From: JAFKFH01 sp017307375
GTDB lineage: Bacteria; Pseudomonadota; Alphaproteobacteria; Ferrovibrionales; Ferrovibrionaceae
Length of the DNA stretch: 64,000 nucleotides
Assembly: GCA_965229335.1 (NCBI GenBank)
Contig: OZ245874.1
Coordinates: forward strand, 744,001-808,000
Direction of reading: 5' to 3'
Shown: piece by piece, positions 8,973 to 17,507 of the stretch
Layout: the number at the start of each line of letters is the position of its first letter
How positions within the stretch are numbered: the first letter of the stretch is position 1
Position numbers and translations under genes: made by a program
Notes under the pieces: model-generated
Told to the model about the DNA's origin: nothing
Databases searched by the model: none
The model's input: the letters and a program-made list of their open reading frames with translations, nothing else

Positions 8973-11570
8973 ATGTGGTCTGAAGCATCCGTCCTGCGGC
9001 TGGTCGCCGCGACCTCCGACAGCATCGCCATCGTCGATCGCGATCTGCGTTTCCGCGCCGTCAGCCCCGCCTATCGCACGCTGTTCCTGCGCCTCTACGG
9101 CGCGGTGCCCGAGGTCGGCACGCTGCTGCCCGATGCGCTGGCCGACGAGGTCGTCGCGACCCGCGCCGCGGTGCTGGCGGGTTTCGCCGCCGCGCTGCGC
9201 GGCGAGGAAGTGACCCAGGAATGGTTCGGCGGCGAGGTCGGTGGCGGACGATATTCCTCGGTCATCGAGGCCTTGACCGACGATGCCGGCGCGGTGGTCG
9301 GCGCGGTCGAAACCTTGCGGCCGCTGTCGGGCCTCGGCTTCGATCTCGATGACGGCCAGCTGGGCGAACTGATCGACATCTCGCCGGCGCTGGTGGCGGT
9401 CTCGCGGCTCGACGACCGGCGCCTGCTCTACGCCAACCGCGCCTGCCTCGCCTTCTACGGCATCGATCCCGACGCGACGTCCGATTTCGACATGCGCGAC
9501 ATCCATGTCCAGCCCGGCGACCGTGCGGCCTTCATCGAACGGCTGCGCCGCGAAGGCTCGGTCCAGGGGATCGAATTCAAGGTGCGCCGCGCCGACGGCG
9601 AGATCCGCGTGCTGCAGGGATCGGCGCGCGGCGTGCGCTTTGCCGGCACGCCCGCCGCGCTGGTCGTGGTCCACGACATTACCGAGCGCGTCGAGATGGA
9701 GGATGCGACGCGTGAGCACGCGCGGCGCTGGCGCCGGCTGATGGACAAGATGCCCGCGGGCGCGGTGCTGCTGAACCAGGCAGGGGTGCTGGCCAATCGC
9801 GCCGCCGAAACCATCACCGGCTATGCCGCGGGCGATGCCGACACCGTCGACGAATGGATCCGCCTGCTGTTCGACGACGAGGCCGAGGGCGCCCGCCAGG
9901 AGCTGCAGCGGCTGCGCCGCCACGGCCTGATGCCGCCGCGCGTGGCCATGCTGAAGCGGCGCGACGGCGAACAGCGTTTCGTCGAGCTGTCCGGCACCGC
10001 CGACGGCGACGAGATGGTCCTGATGCTGTCCGACGTGACCGAGCGGCGGCGGGGCGAGCAGGCGCTGGCCCGCTCGGAAGCGCTTTACCGCACCATCGTC
10101 GAGACCAGCCAGGCCGGCATCTGCGTCCTGGATACCGCAAGCCTGCTGGTCTTCGCCAACCAGCGCATGTCGGGCCTGCTCGACCGCTCGCTCGGCGCCC
10201 TGATCGCCACTTCGCCGCTGGCCTTCATCCACCCGAAGGACCGGCTGCGCGCCGCCGCCCAGCTCGCCGACAACAGCCAGGGCCGGTCCGACGTGCAGGA
10301 CTACCGGCTGCTGCGCGCCGACGGCGAGATCGTCTGGGTACGCCTGACCTCGAGCCCGCTCTACGACCGCCAAGGCGAGGTCACCGCGATCCTGGTACTG
10401 ATCGACGACATCGACCGGCGCAAGCGTGCCGAACTGGCGCTGGCGCGCGAGACGCGGCGGGTCTCGGCCATCCTCGCCTCGATGTTCGACGGGGTGGTGG
10501 TGACCGACGGGCAGGGCCTGATCGACAGCTTCAATCCGGCGGCCGAGAAGCTGTTCGGCTATGGCGCCGACGAGATCTCGGGCCAGCCGCTGACCGCGCT
10601 GGTGCCCGGCCTGCGGCTGGTCGCGCGCCGCGGCGAGGACGGCGTGGTGATGGGCCAGCGCAAGGACGGGGCGCAATTGCCGCTCGAGGTCGCGATCGCG
10701 CCGATCCAGTCCGACGATCACGACGGGGCCGACGGCCCGCCGGCCTATGTCGTGGTGGTGCGCGACGTGGCCGAGCGCATCCGCAGCCAGAACGAGCTGA
10801 TCACCGCCAAGATCCAGGCCGAGGGCGCGAACCGGGCCAAGACCAATTTCCTGGCCAATATGAGCCACGAGCTGCGCACGCCGCTGAACGCCATCATCGG
10901 CTTCTCCGAGATGATCGAGCGCCAGGTGCTGGGCGAGAACGGCTGGCCGCGCTATATCGAATATTCGCGCCACATCCATCGCTCGGGCACGCATCTGCTG
11001 GCGCTGATCAACGATGTCCTCGACCTCTCCAAGATCGAGGCGGGGCGCTACGAGCTGACCGACGAGGTCATCGCGCTGTCCGAACTGCTCGATGCCTGCC
11101 AGACGATGGTGATGGGCCGGGCCGAGGCCGAAGGCCTGCAGGTGGTGGTGAGCCTGCCCGAAACCGGTTTGAGCCTGCGCGGCGACCGCCGCGCCTTGAC
11201 CCAGATCGTGCTGAACCTGCTGACCAACGCGGTCAAGTACAATGCCCAGGGCGGCAGCGTCGCGGTGGCGGCAAGCCGCCGCGCCGACGGCGCCGTCGAC
11301 CTGTCGATCCGCGATTCCGGCCCCGGCATCGCCCCGGGCGAGATCGACCGGCTGTTCCAGCCGTTCCAGCGCACCGATGCGGCCCTTGCCCGCTCGGTCG
11401 AGGGCACGGGCCTCGGGCTCTCGATCACCAAGCGCCTGGTCGAGCTGCATGACGGCGAGATCCATCTCGCCTCGCGGCTGGGCGAGGGCACCACGGTCAC
11501 CGTGACCTGGCCGTCGGGCCGGGTGGTGGTGTCGGAAACGGGGCTGCCGGATCTGACCTGCGGGCCGTGA
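8973..11570 (+). CDS. multi-PAS sensor histidine kinase
   Basis: This 865-residue protein has about five consecutive PAS-type segments (roughly 5-110, 120-235, 255-355, 370-485 and 490-610) and no clear membrane span, so it is probably a cytoplasmic sensor. The dimerisation/phosphoacceptor helix carries NMSHELRTPLNAIIGF with His632. An insertion in this helix (GENGWPRYIEYSRHIHRSG) is typical of the PdhS/DivL/CckA branch in alphaproteobacteria. The ATPase domain has the N box (LNLLTNAVKYN), the G1 box (DSGPGIAPG) and the G2 box (GTGLGLS). There is no receiver domain and no adjacent response regulator. It may feed the cell-cycle or general stress network, but the partner is unknown. Confidence 0.92.
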   Translation: MWSEASVLRLVAATSDSIAIVDRDLRFRAVSPAYRTLFLRLYGAVPEVGTLLPDALADEVVATRAAVLAGFAAALRGEEVTQEWFGGEVGGGRYSSVIEALTDDAGAVVGAVETLRPLSGLGFDLDDGQLGELIDISPALVAVSRLDDRRLLYANRACLAFYGIDPDATSDFDMRDIHVQPGDRAAFIERLRREGSVQGIEFKVRRADGEIRVLQGSARGVRFAGTPAALVVVHDITERVEMEDATREHARRWRRLMDKMPAGAVLLNQAGVLANRAAETITGYAAGDADTVDEWIRLLFDDEAEGARQELQRLRRHGLMPPRVAMLKRRDGEQRFVELSGTADGDEMVLMLSDVTERRRGEQALARSEALYRTIVETSQAGICVLDTASLLVFANQRMSGLLDRSLGALIATSPLAFIHPKDRLRAAAQLADNSQGRSDVQDYRLLRADGEIVWVRLTSSPLYDRQGEVTAILVLIDDIDRRKRAELALARETRRVSAILASMFDGVVVTDGQGLIDSFNPAAEKLFGYGADEISGQPLTALVPGLRLVARRGEDGVVMGQRKDGAQLPLEVAIAPIQSDDHDGADGPPAYVVVVRDVAERIRSQNELITAKIQAEGANRAKTNFLANMSHELRTPLNAIIGFSEMIERQVLGENGWPRYIEYSRHIHRSGTHLLALINDVLDLSKIEAGRYELTDEVIALSELLDACQTMVMGRAEAEGLQVVVSLPETGLSLRGDRRALTQIVLNLLTNAVKYNAQGGSVAVAASRRADGAVDLSIRDSGPGIAPGEIDRLFQPFQRTDAALARSVEGTGLGLSITKRLVELHDGEIHLASRLGEGTTVTVTWPSGRVVVSETGLPDLTCGP

Positions 11571-11589
11571 AGTCGCCGGGCGACTGCCG

Positions 11590-12387
11590 CTACAGCACGA
11601 TCGGCGCGCCGAGGCCGAGGCGTTCCAGCGCCGGTGAAAGACCGGCGAGGTCGTCGGACGGGGCGGTGAAATAGGCGCGGTGGCCGCCCGCCGCCGGCAG
11701 CGCGGCCGGCGCCAGCAGCGCCTCGACCCGGCGGGCGATCGCCTCGCCGGAATCGAGGAAGGTGACCGGGCGTGGCGCGGCGGCGGCAAGCGCGTCGCGC
11801 AGCAGCGGGAAATGGGTGCAGGCCAGCACGATGACGTCGAGCCGCGCCCCGTCGGGTCCGTCGAAGAACGGCGCCAGGATCGCGGCCAGGCGTTCGCGCG
11901 GCGGATCGATGCCGCGCAGCGCCGCCTCGGCCAGGGTCACCAGTTCGGCCGAGCCGTTGCGGATCACCGTGCAGCCCGGGGCGAAGCGCGCGATCAGCTC
12001 GAGCGTGTAGGGCCGGTCGACGGTGGCCGGGGTGGCCAGCAGGCCGATGACCCCGGTGGCCGACAGGGCGGCGGCCGGCTTGATCGCCGGCACGACGCCG
12101 ACGACCGGAATCGACAAGGTCGCCCGCAGATGCGGCAGCACGAAGGTCGAGGCGGTGTTGCAGGCGATCACCACGAGATCGGGATCGCAGGCGGCCATCG
12201 CCTTGCCCAGGCTCTGCTCGATCTGCGGCAGCAGCGTCCCGGCCGGCTTGGTGCCATAGGGAAAATGCCGGTTGTCGCCGGTGAAGGCCAGCTCGACTCC
12301 CGGCAGCCGGCGCGCGATCTCGGCCAGGACCGACAGCCCGCCGACCCCCGAATCGAACACCAAGACCCTCGGGTTGCGCCTGGCCAT
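11590..12387 (-). CDS. murI: glutamate racemase
   Basis: MurI interconverts L- and D-glutamate for peptidoglycan synthesis in the cytoplasm. The two catalytic cysteines are visible in VIACNTAST and VLACTHFPLL. The FDSGVGGLSVL substrate loop and the FPYGTK segment are also present. The 265-residue length is normal. I start the gene at the ATG at 12387 because GGAGCAGGG lies directly before it. A reading from 12447 adds 20 residues that lie before the conserved start. It is convergent with the histidine kinase gene and divergent from the YbjQ-like gene. Confidence 0.95.
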   Translation of the reverse strand: MARRNPRVLVFDSGVGGLSVLAEIARRLPGVELAFTGDNRHFPYGTKPAGTLLPQIEQSLGKAMAACDPDLVVIACNTASTFVLPHLRATLSIPVVGVVPAIKPAAALSATGVIGLLATPATVDRPYTLELIARFAPGCTVIRNGSAELVTLAEAALRGIDPPRERLAAILAPFFDGPDGARLDVIVLACTHFPLLRDALAAAAPRPVTFLDSGEAIARRVEALLAPAALPAAGGHRAYFTAPSDDLAGLSPALERLGLGAPIVL

Positions 12388-12500
12388 GCCCTGCTCCGAC
12401 TCGGTTGGACCCGGTCCGATGCTAAGGATGCCGTCGCCTTGCGGCAATGCGGGTGCTTACACTAGAGTTCCGGCCGTCACGACCGCAGCCGGAGCGCGCC

Positions 12501-12818
12501 ATGCTGTTCTCGACCACGCCGACCCTGGAAGGCCATACCATCGGCCGCTATCACGGCCTCGTCGCCTTCGAGGCGATCATCGGCGCCAACATCTTCCGCG
12601 ACTTCATGGCCTCGATCACCGATGTGATCGGCGGGCGCTCCGGCTCCTACGAATCGGCGCTGGCGGCGGCGCGCGACCATGCGCTGGAGGGGCTGGGCGA
12701 AAAGGCCCACGCGCTCGGCGCCAACGCGGTCGTCGGCATGCGCCTCGACTACGAGATCTTCGGCGAGAAGGGCATGATGATGGTGATCGCCTACGGCACC
12801 GCCGTCACCGTCGCCTGA
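12501..12818 (+). CDS. YbjQ/UPF0145 family protein
   Basis: This 105-residue protein matches the small heavy-metal-binding-like family (DUF74/YbjQ). It has an N-terminal STTPTLEGHTIGRYHGLV segment, a central GGRSGSYESAL segment, and a C-terminal GANAVVGMRLDYE strand. Family members are thought to form oligomeric rings; their physiological role is not settled. The ATG at 12501 follows GGAGCG; an earlier in-frame start at 12447 lacks support. It is followed 6 bases later by pdxY, so the two are probably co-transcribed. Confidence 0.87.
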   Translation: MLFSTTPTLEGHTIGRYHGLVAFEAIIGANIFRDFMASITDVIGGRSGSYESALAAARDHALEGLGEKAHALGANAVVGMRLDYEIFGEKGMMMVIAYGTAVTVA

Positions 12819-12824
12819 TCGCGG

Positions 12825-13694
12825 ATGGGAATTCTTTCGATCCAGTCCCGCGTCATCTACGGCCATGTCGGCAATGACGCGGCGATCCTGCCGCTGCAGC
12901 GCCAGGGTTTCGAGGTCTGGGCGATGCCCAGCGCGATCCTGTCGGCCCATCCCGGCTATGGCGGTGCCGCCGTGCAGCCGATCGCGGCGACGATGATCGA
13001 GGCCTGGCTGGCCGCGCTGGAACGGCTCGGCATCTGGTCGCAGGCCCAGGCGGCGCTGACCGGCTGGCTCGGCTCGGCCGCCAACGGCGCGGCGGGCCTT
13101 GCCGCGATCGCGCGGATGAAGGCGGTGCGGCCCGGCCTGCCCTATCTGTGCGACCCGGTGATCGGCGACCGGGCCGAAGGCGTCTACGTCGCCCCCGACA
13201 TGATCGATTTCTTCCGCGACCGGGCACTGCCCGCCGCCGATATCGCGACGCCGAATCATTTCGAGGCCGAAATCCTGACCGGCCGCCCGATCGGCGATCT
13301 CGACGACGCCCTGGCCGCCGCGGCCACGCTGCGTGCGCTGGGGCCGGCGCGCGTCGTGATCACCTCGCTCGATTTCGGCCACGACGACCGGATCGAGACG
13401 CTGGCGACCGGGCCGGAAGGGGCATGGCTGGCCGCGACCCCGCGCCTGATCGACCCGCCCAAGGGGCCGGGCGACATGCTCTCGGCCATGCTGCTGGCCC
13501 GGCTGCTGCGCGGCGAGGCGCTGCCCGACGCGCTGGGCTTTGCCGTCGGCGCGGTGTTCGGGGTGCTGCGCCACTCGGTCGAGGCCCGTTCCCGCGAACC
13601 GCTGGTCGTCGCCGCCCAGGACGAGTTCGTCAGGCCGGGCTATCGCCCCGCCGTGGTTGCGACAGCGGCTGGAACAGGTCGAACAGGAGGTTGA
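12825..13694 (+). CDS. pdxY: pyridoxal/pyridoxamine kinase (PdxY-like)
   Basis: This 289-residue ribokinase-fold enzyme should phosphorylate pyridoxal in the vitamin B6 salvage pathway. Family features are the N-terminal ILSIQSRVIYGHVGNDAA with the conserved GHVGN loop, the LCDPVIGD metal/ATP segment, the TPNHFEAEILTG segment, and the anion-hole motif GPGDMLSA near the C-terminus. The last 65 bases overlap the 3' end of a convergent minus-strand gene. The final residues (AVVATAAGTGRTGG) extend past the normal end of the family. It probably shares a transcript with the YbjQ-like gene just upstream. Confidence 0.9.
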   Translation: MGILSIQSRVIYGHVGNDAAILPLQRQGFEVWAMPSAILSAHPGYGGAAVQPIAATMIEAWLAALERLGIWSQAQAALTGWLGSAANGAAGLAAIARMKAVRPGLPYLCDPVIGDRAEGVYVAPDMIDFFRDRALPAADIATPNHFEAEILTGRPIGDLDDALAAAATLRALGPARVVITSLDFGHDDRIETLATGPEGAWLAATPRLIDPPKGPGDMLSAMLLARLLRGEALPDALGFAVGAVFGVLRHSVEARSREPLVVAAQDEFVRPGYRPAVVATAAGTGRTGG

Positions 13695-14508
13695 CGTCCC
13701 CGTCCTCGTTGCGCTGCCGGTCGCGCAGCATGACGATGGCGGGATGGTCGGTGGCGCGGTCTTCGCCGAGGGTGCGGTCGAGCAGGTCGCGCCAGGCATC
13801 GCCGATCTGCTCCATCGTCTTCAGCGCCTGCTGCAGGTCGGGGATGAAGCCGAAATCGGTGCGCTGCCGACCCTGATCGTCGAGGCGCCGCGGATCGTCC
13901 GGTGCCAGCGGTTGCAGCACCAGGGCCGGCACGGCGCTGCCGCCGAGATGGAAATCGGTCTTCGAGGCGCTGACCTCGGCGGCAAAGCCGCTGAACGTCG
14001 CCGTGCCGTCCGAACCGTAGGCGATCGCGGCCTTCAGCGAGATGCGCTGGATCGAGATGTCGATGCCCGCCGACGACTGCCGCATCGTCACCGACACGCC
14101 TTCCAGCGCCAGATAGCCGGCACCGGCGACCGATGACGCGCCGTCGGCCGGCAGCCGGGCGATCGCATCGGCCGCGGGTTCCAGCAGCTGCCTGTTGATC
14201 AGATCCTTCAAGTCGAGACCGCCGAAGTCGAAATCGCCGCCCATCGACTTCAGGAAATCCTGCACCACGTCGCCGACCGCCGGCAGGCTCGACTTTGCCT
14301 GGCCCAGCACCCCGGCATCGCCGCGGGCAGCGTTCAGCGCCGCCTGGGCCTGCGCGCTCAGCATCACCTGGTCCAGCGGGCCGGCGCCGGCCGAAGCCTG
14401 GCCGGCGCCCCTGGTGCCGGCCGCGGGCAGCCCGGCCTGCTGGCGCGCAGGGCCGAAGGGATCGAACAGACTGGGGCGCGACGACGGCGACCCGATGGAA
14501 TTGCTCAT
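13630..14508 (-). CDS. uncharacterised protein, second gene of a pair
   Basis: I do not recognise this 292-residue protein. It has a low-complexity N-terminus (NSIGSPSSRPSLFDPFGP) and an Ala/Gln-rich segment. A middle region of alternating beta strands follows (GVSVTMRQSSAGIDISIQR, then GSDGTATFSGFAAEVSASK). The C-terminus is helical (DLQQALKTMEQIGDAWRDLL). There is no signal peptide or membrane span. The ATG overlaps the stop of the gene before it by 4 bases (ATGA), so the two are translationally coupled. Its 3' end overlaps pdxY antisense by 65 bases. Codon use looks like that of its neighbours. Confidence 0.72.
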   Translation of the reverse strand: MSNSIGSPSSRPSLFDPFGPARQQAGLPAAGTRGAGQASAGAGPLDQVMLSAQAQAALNAARGDAGVLGQAKSSLPAVGDVVQDFLKSMGGDFDFGGLDLKDLINRQLLEPAADAIARLPADGASSVAGAGYLALEGVSVTMRQSSAGIDISIQRISLKAAIAYGSDGTATFSGFAAEVSASKTDFHLGGSAVPALVLQPLAPDDPRRLDDQGRQRTDFGFIPDLQQALKTMEQIGDAWRDLLDRTLGEDRATDHPAIVMLRDRQRNEDGDVNLLFDLFQPLSQPRRGDSPA

Positions 14509-15500
14509 GCGGCACCATCCGTCGTGGCGGCGAAGGGCTGGATCAGGCCGAGGCGGAGGTCGATGCCGCCATCGCGCGGCCGTGCCGCTTCGATCACGGC
14601 AAGGCCGGCATCGTGGCGCCCGTCGTCTCCGGCCCGCGGCTGGAAGTAGTCGGGATTGTATTTTCGGTTCTGTCCGCCGGCAAAGGGGAAGAACGGGCCG
14701 GGATCGCCGCCCAGCGACCAGATCGCGCCGCTGCGCAGCACCTGGCCGAGATCGGTGGCGCCGCCGGCGGGCGCCAGGCCGGACGCGGCCTGGCCGAACG
14801 CCGCCTGCCGGGCCAGCTCGAACCCCGCCGCGTTCGGATCGACGGCGGCATTGTCGTTGATCAGCCGGTTCAGCCGGCCCCAGTCGAGGCCGCCGGCCGT
14901 GGCATCGATCACCGCCGGCGCGCCATGGGCGGCCGCCTGCGGCGCATTGGCATAGGTCAGCACCACGCCGCGCCGGTCGTAGAGGCCGGCCAGCGCGGCG
15001 GCGTCGGCCACCGTCAGGCTGCCGCCGCCCAGCCGGACCGCGCCGCCGCGCTCGACCGTGGCGTCGAGGCCGGTGACCGCGACATAGCCGGGCTGCGTCA
15101 GGTCGCCCCCTTCCGCCTGGTGCAGGGCGATCGCGGCCTGCAACTGGTCGCGCAGCGGCCGCATCAGGTTGCGTTCCAGCGTGTCGGCGAAATCGCGGTC
15201 GGCCCGGGCGCCGAACCCCGAGGCGAGGAAACCGCCGGCCGCTTCCCCCATGCGCCCGGCGGCCGCCCGGGTGGCGACCAGGGCCGCGGCGGCCAGCACC
15301 GCCTGGGCCATCGCCGATTGGCCGGTGGCGCTGAGCCCGGCGGTATCGGGCCGGCGGACCGCGCCCGCGCTCGCCGCCTGGGCGATCTGGATGCCGGTCA
15401 GGCCATGGGTCTGCTGGCGGGCCGCGGCGGTGCGCTGGGCCAGCTCGATCTGGCGCAGCGCATGGGCGGCGGTGTCGGTCTGGTCGATCGAGATCGGCAT
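14505..15500 (-). CDS. uncharacterised protein, first gene of a pair
   Basis: This 331-residue protein is not recognised. The N-terminal 80 residues are helical and rich in Gln and Ala (HALRQIELAQRTAAARQQTH). Next comes an alanine-rich hydrophobic stretch (MAQAVLAAAALVATRAAAG) that may be a helix rather than a true membrane span. A mixed middle region contains LEGY-like loops and a GAIWSLGGDPGPFFPFAGG segment. The C-terminus reads IDLRLGLIQPFAATTDGAA. GGGAGAG precedes the ATG at 15500. Longer readings of this frame reaching 16487 run through unrelated antisense sequence and were rejected. It forms an ATGA-coupled pair with the next gene. Confidence 0.72.
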   Translation of the reverse strand: MPISIDQTDTAAHALRQIELAQRTAAARQQTHGLTGIQIAQAASAGAVRRPDTAGLSATGQSAMAQAVLAAAALVATRAAAGRMGEAAGGFLASGFGARADRDFADTLERNLMRPLRDQLQAAIALHQAEGGDLTQPGYVAVTGLDATVERGGAVRLGGGSLTVADAAALAGLYDRRGVVLTYANAPQAAAHGAPAVIDATAGGLDWGRLNRLINDNAAVDPNAAGFELARQAAFGQAASGLAPAGGATDLGQVLRSGAIWSLGGDPGPFFPFAGGQNRKYNPDYFQPRAGDDGRHDAGLAVIEAARPRDGGIDLRLGLIQPFAATTDGAA

Positions 15501-15569
15501 CGGCGGCTCTCCCGGGCAATCGGCGCCGGCCATGGTAGCATGGTCCGGCCGGGTGGCCTGGGGAGTTGC

Positions 15570-15875
15570 ATGGACCTGTCGGTCGTCGCCGTCGTGCTGA
15601 TCGTGGGGGCCGGGCTGGCCGCGGCCGGCCTGGCGGCCTGGCGCGGCCGCGGCCTGGCCCGGCTCTACTGGCTCGCCTGCCTTGGCCTGCTTGGCTTCGG
15701 CGTCGCCGCCATGCTGCTGGTGATGCTGGTCCCGGTCGAACTGCCGGATGCCGACGGCGGCATTTCCGGCGAGGTGCCGAAGGCCTTCGGGGTCGCCCTG
15801 CTGCTGGCCGTGACCGGCCTTGCCGGCATCGTGCTGGGCCTCGCCGCCGCCCTGTTCCGCCGGCTGCGGCGCTGA
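15570..15875 (+). CDS. small multi-span membrane protein
   Basis: This 101-residue protein is almost entirely hydrophobic, with three likely membrane helices (about 3-23, 33-55 and 73-94). A polar loop (PVELPDADGGISGEVPKAF) lies before the third helix, and the protein ends in RRLRR. GGGGAG sits 5-9 bases before the ATG. No family is recognised. It is divergent from the unknown pair and precedes the B2-like gene by 66 bases, in the same orientation. Confidence 0.72.
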   Translation: MDLSVVAVVLIVGAGLAAAGLAAWRGRGLARLYWLACLGLLGFGVAAMLLVMLVPVELPDADGGISGEVPKAFGVALLLAVTGLAGIVLGLAAALFRRLRR

Positions 15876-15941
15876 GCGCGGCGCCATGCTATGCTCCCGG
15901 CCCGACGGTTTTCGGCCGCCCGGCCAGCACATGGATTGTCG

Positions 15942-16400
15942 ATGACGCTGTCTTCCCCTGTTCCCGATCGCCGGGCCGCGTGGCGCGAGCGCTGGGCTTG
16001 GCGCCTCCTGGTGGTCGAGGCCGCGGCCTGGCTGACCGTTTCGGTCGCGGCCCTGCGCCTCCTGCCGTTCCGCCATGTCGCCCGGCTGATGATCGGCCGG
16101 GCGCATCCGGCCGACACGCCGCTGGCGGCGGCCTCGCCGCCCTCCGCGGTTTCCCGCCAGGCGGCGCTCGCGGTGGCACGCGCCAGCACGCTGCTGCCCT
16201 TCCCCTGCGTCTGCCTGCCCCAGGCGATGGCCGCCAAGGCGATGCTGGCGCGGCGGCGGCACGATACCGTGCTGCATCTCTCGGTCAGCAGCGCCGCCGG
16301 CACCGGCATGACGGCCCACGCCTGGCTGACCCTCGACGGGGCCTGCGTCATCGGCGGCGGCGCCCCTGCGGGCCAGGTGGAGATCGCCCGGCTGTCGTGA
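15942..16400 (+). CDS. orphan lasso-peptide-B2-like transglutaminase-fold protein
   Basis: This 152-residue protein has a membrane-prone N-terminal helix (LLVVEAAAWLTVSVAALRLL) followed by a cysteine-protease fold. The key segment CVCLPQAMAAKAMLARRRHD contains the likely nucleophile cysteine, and TAHAWLTLDG carries the histidine and aspartate of a Cys-His-Asp triad. This pattern matches the transglutaminase-like B2 proteins that cut the leader from lasso peptides. No B1, asparagine-synthetase-like or precursor gene is nearby, so its substrate is unknown. The start ATG overlaps the end of a 4-codon mini-ORF beginning at 15931. A non-lasso peptidase role is equally possible. Confidence 0.75.
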   Translation: MTLSSPVPDRRAAWRERWAWRLLVVEAAAWLTVSVAALRLLPFRHVARLMIGRAHPADTPLAAASPPSAVSRQAALAVARASTLLPFPCVCLPQAMAAKAMLARRRHDTVLHLSVSSAAGTGMTAHAWLTLDGACVIGGGAPAGQVEIARLS

Positions 16401-16498
16401 GGCCGTGGCCGGCGCGGACGGCGTTTGCCGCTGGACCGCCGATCCGCGACCGCTATTCTCCATCGTCGATCGGGGTTGGTCGGTCACGGGGGGCCTGC

Positions 16499-17416
16499 AT
16501 GCAACGGTTCGACGCGGCGGCGATGTCGCCTCCGACGGCGGAGGCGATCCTGGCGGATCCGCTTTTTCCCCATGCGCGCCTCGCCTATGTCGACGCGGTG
16601 CTCGATCTCTACGAGAGCCATCCGCCGCTGGTCGAACTGATGCGCGATGCCGCGCGCATCCTGACCTACGGCATCGTGATGAGCTACTGGGGCGGCTACC
16701 GGCCTGACGAGCGGGCGAGTTGGCTGACGGTGTCGCGACTGAAGGAAACGATCGCCCTGTTCGACGTGGCGAGCGATCGGCAGGTCGACCATATCGTCTC
16801 GCGGCTGGTCGATACCGGCTTCGTCACGCTACGCCGGCCCGACGAGGATTCGCGGCTGCGCGTCATCTTGCCGACGCCGGTGATGATCGCGCATGATCTC
16901 GACTGGATGCGGGCGCATTACCTGCCGCTTGCCCATCTTTACGGCGAGGCGGCCTATGCGCCGGCGATCCGCCGCGATCCGGCCTTTCATCCGCAGTTGC
17001 GGGCGGCGAGCATCACGCTGTTCCCCCATATCGCCCGCAACGTGCTGAGCCAGAATACCGCGATGACCCGCTTTCTCAACCGGGCCGTCGGTATCCTGAC
17101 GCTGATGAAATTCGTGCGCAAGCTTGCCGGTCGCGACGTGCCGGTGATCTCCTATGGCGATCTGGGCGGGGCGTTCGGCGTGTCGCGAACCCACGTGCGG
17201 GGCATGTTCTCGACCGCGGCGCGCCATGGCGAGGCGCAGCTGATCGAGCGCGGGCGGTTCGCCCTGGCCCCGTCGCTGCTGCGCGGCTTCGATCGGCTGG
17301 TGGCCGACGGCATGGTGGTCAGCGCGATCGCCTACCGGCGGGCGGCAGAGGCCGCGGGCCCGGGGCCGGATCGCGCGATATACGCAAAAAGTTCCATTGA
17401 CCGGCCGGGCGCCTGA
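16499..17416 (+). CDS. winged-helix transcriptional regulator-like protein
   Basis: This 305-residue protein looks like a DNA-binding regulator but is not a named family to me. Residues 75-125 read like a MarR-type helix-turn-helix and wing (SRLKETIALFDVASDRQVD, then LVDTGFVTLRRPDEDSRLR). A second helix-turn-helix-like stretch lies near 220-260 (ISYGDLGGAFGVSRTHVRGM). The region between is helical with an FHPQLRAASITLFPH segment. CACGGGGGG precedes the ATG. It lies 98 bases downstream of the B2-like gene. Its regulated targets are unknown; the AhpD-like gene that follows is a candidate. Confidence 0.68.
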   Translation: MQRFDAAAMSPPTAEAILADPLFPHARLAYVDAVLDLYESHPPLVELMRDAARILTYGIVMSYWGGYRPDERASWLTVSRLKETIALFDVASDRQVDHIVSRLVDTGFVTLRRPDEDSRLRVILPTPVMIAHDLDWMRAHYLPLAHLYGEAAYAPAIRRDPAFHPQLRAASITLFPHIARNVLSQNTAMTRFLNRAVGILTLMKFVRKLAGRDVPVISYGDLGGAFGVSRTHVRGMFSTAARHGEAQLIERGRFALAPSLLRGFDRLVADGMVVSAIAYRRAAEAAGPGPDRAIYAKSSIDRPGA

Positions 17417-17424
17417 CCTATCGT
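17397..17424 (+). promoter_or_regulatory. possible sigma-70 promoter for the AhpD-like gene
   Basis: TTGACC at 17397 and TATCGT at 17419 are separated by 16 bases and lie about 85 bases before the AhpD-like start. The element overlaps the last codons of the regulator gene. It is an inspection-based call without other support. Confidence 0.4.
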
Positions 17425-17507
17425 CTGCTTCCAGGACTTCATTCTTATCCGCGGTCCCGCCCGGATTATTTCACATTCTTACGCGGCGACCGGATGGAGG
17501 GGCGACG

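Noticed and set aside
15942..17416. Complete lasso peptide biosynthetic cluster
   Set aside because: Only the B2-like gene is present; no asparagine-synthetase-like gene, B1 gene, transporter or precursor is seen nearby.
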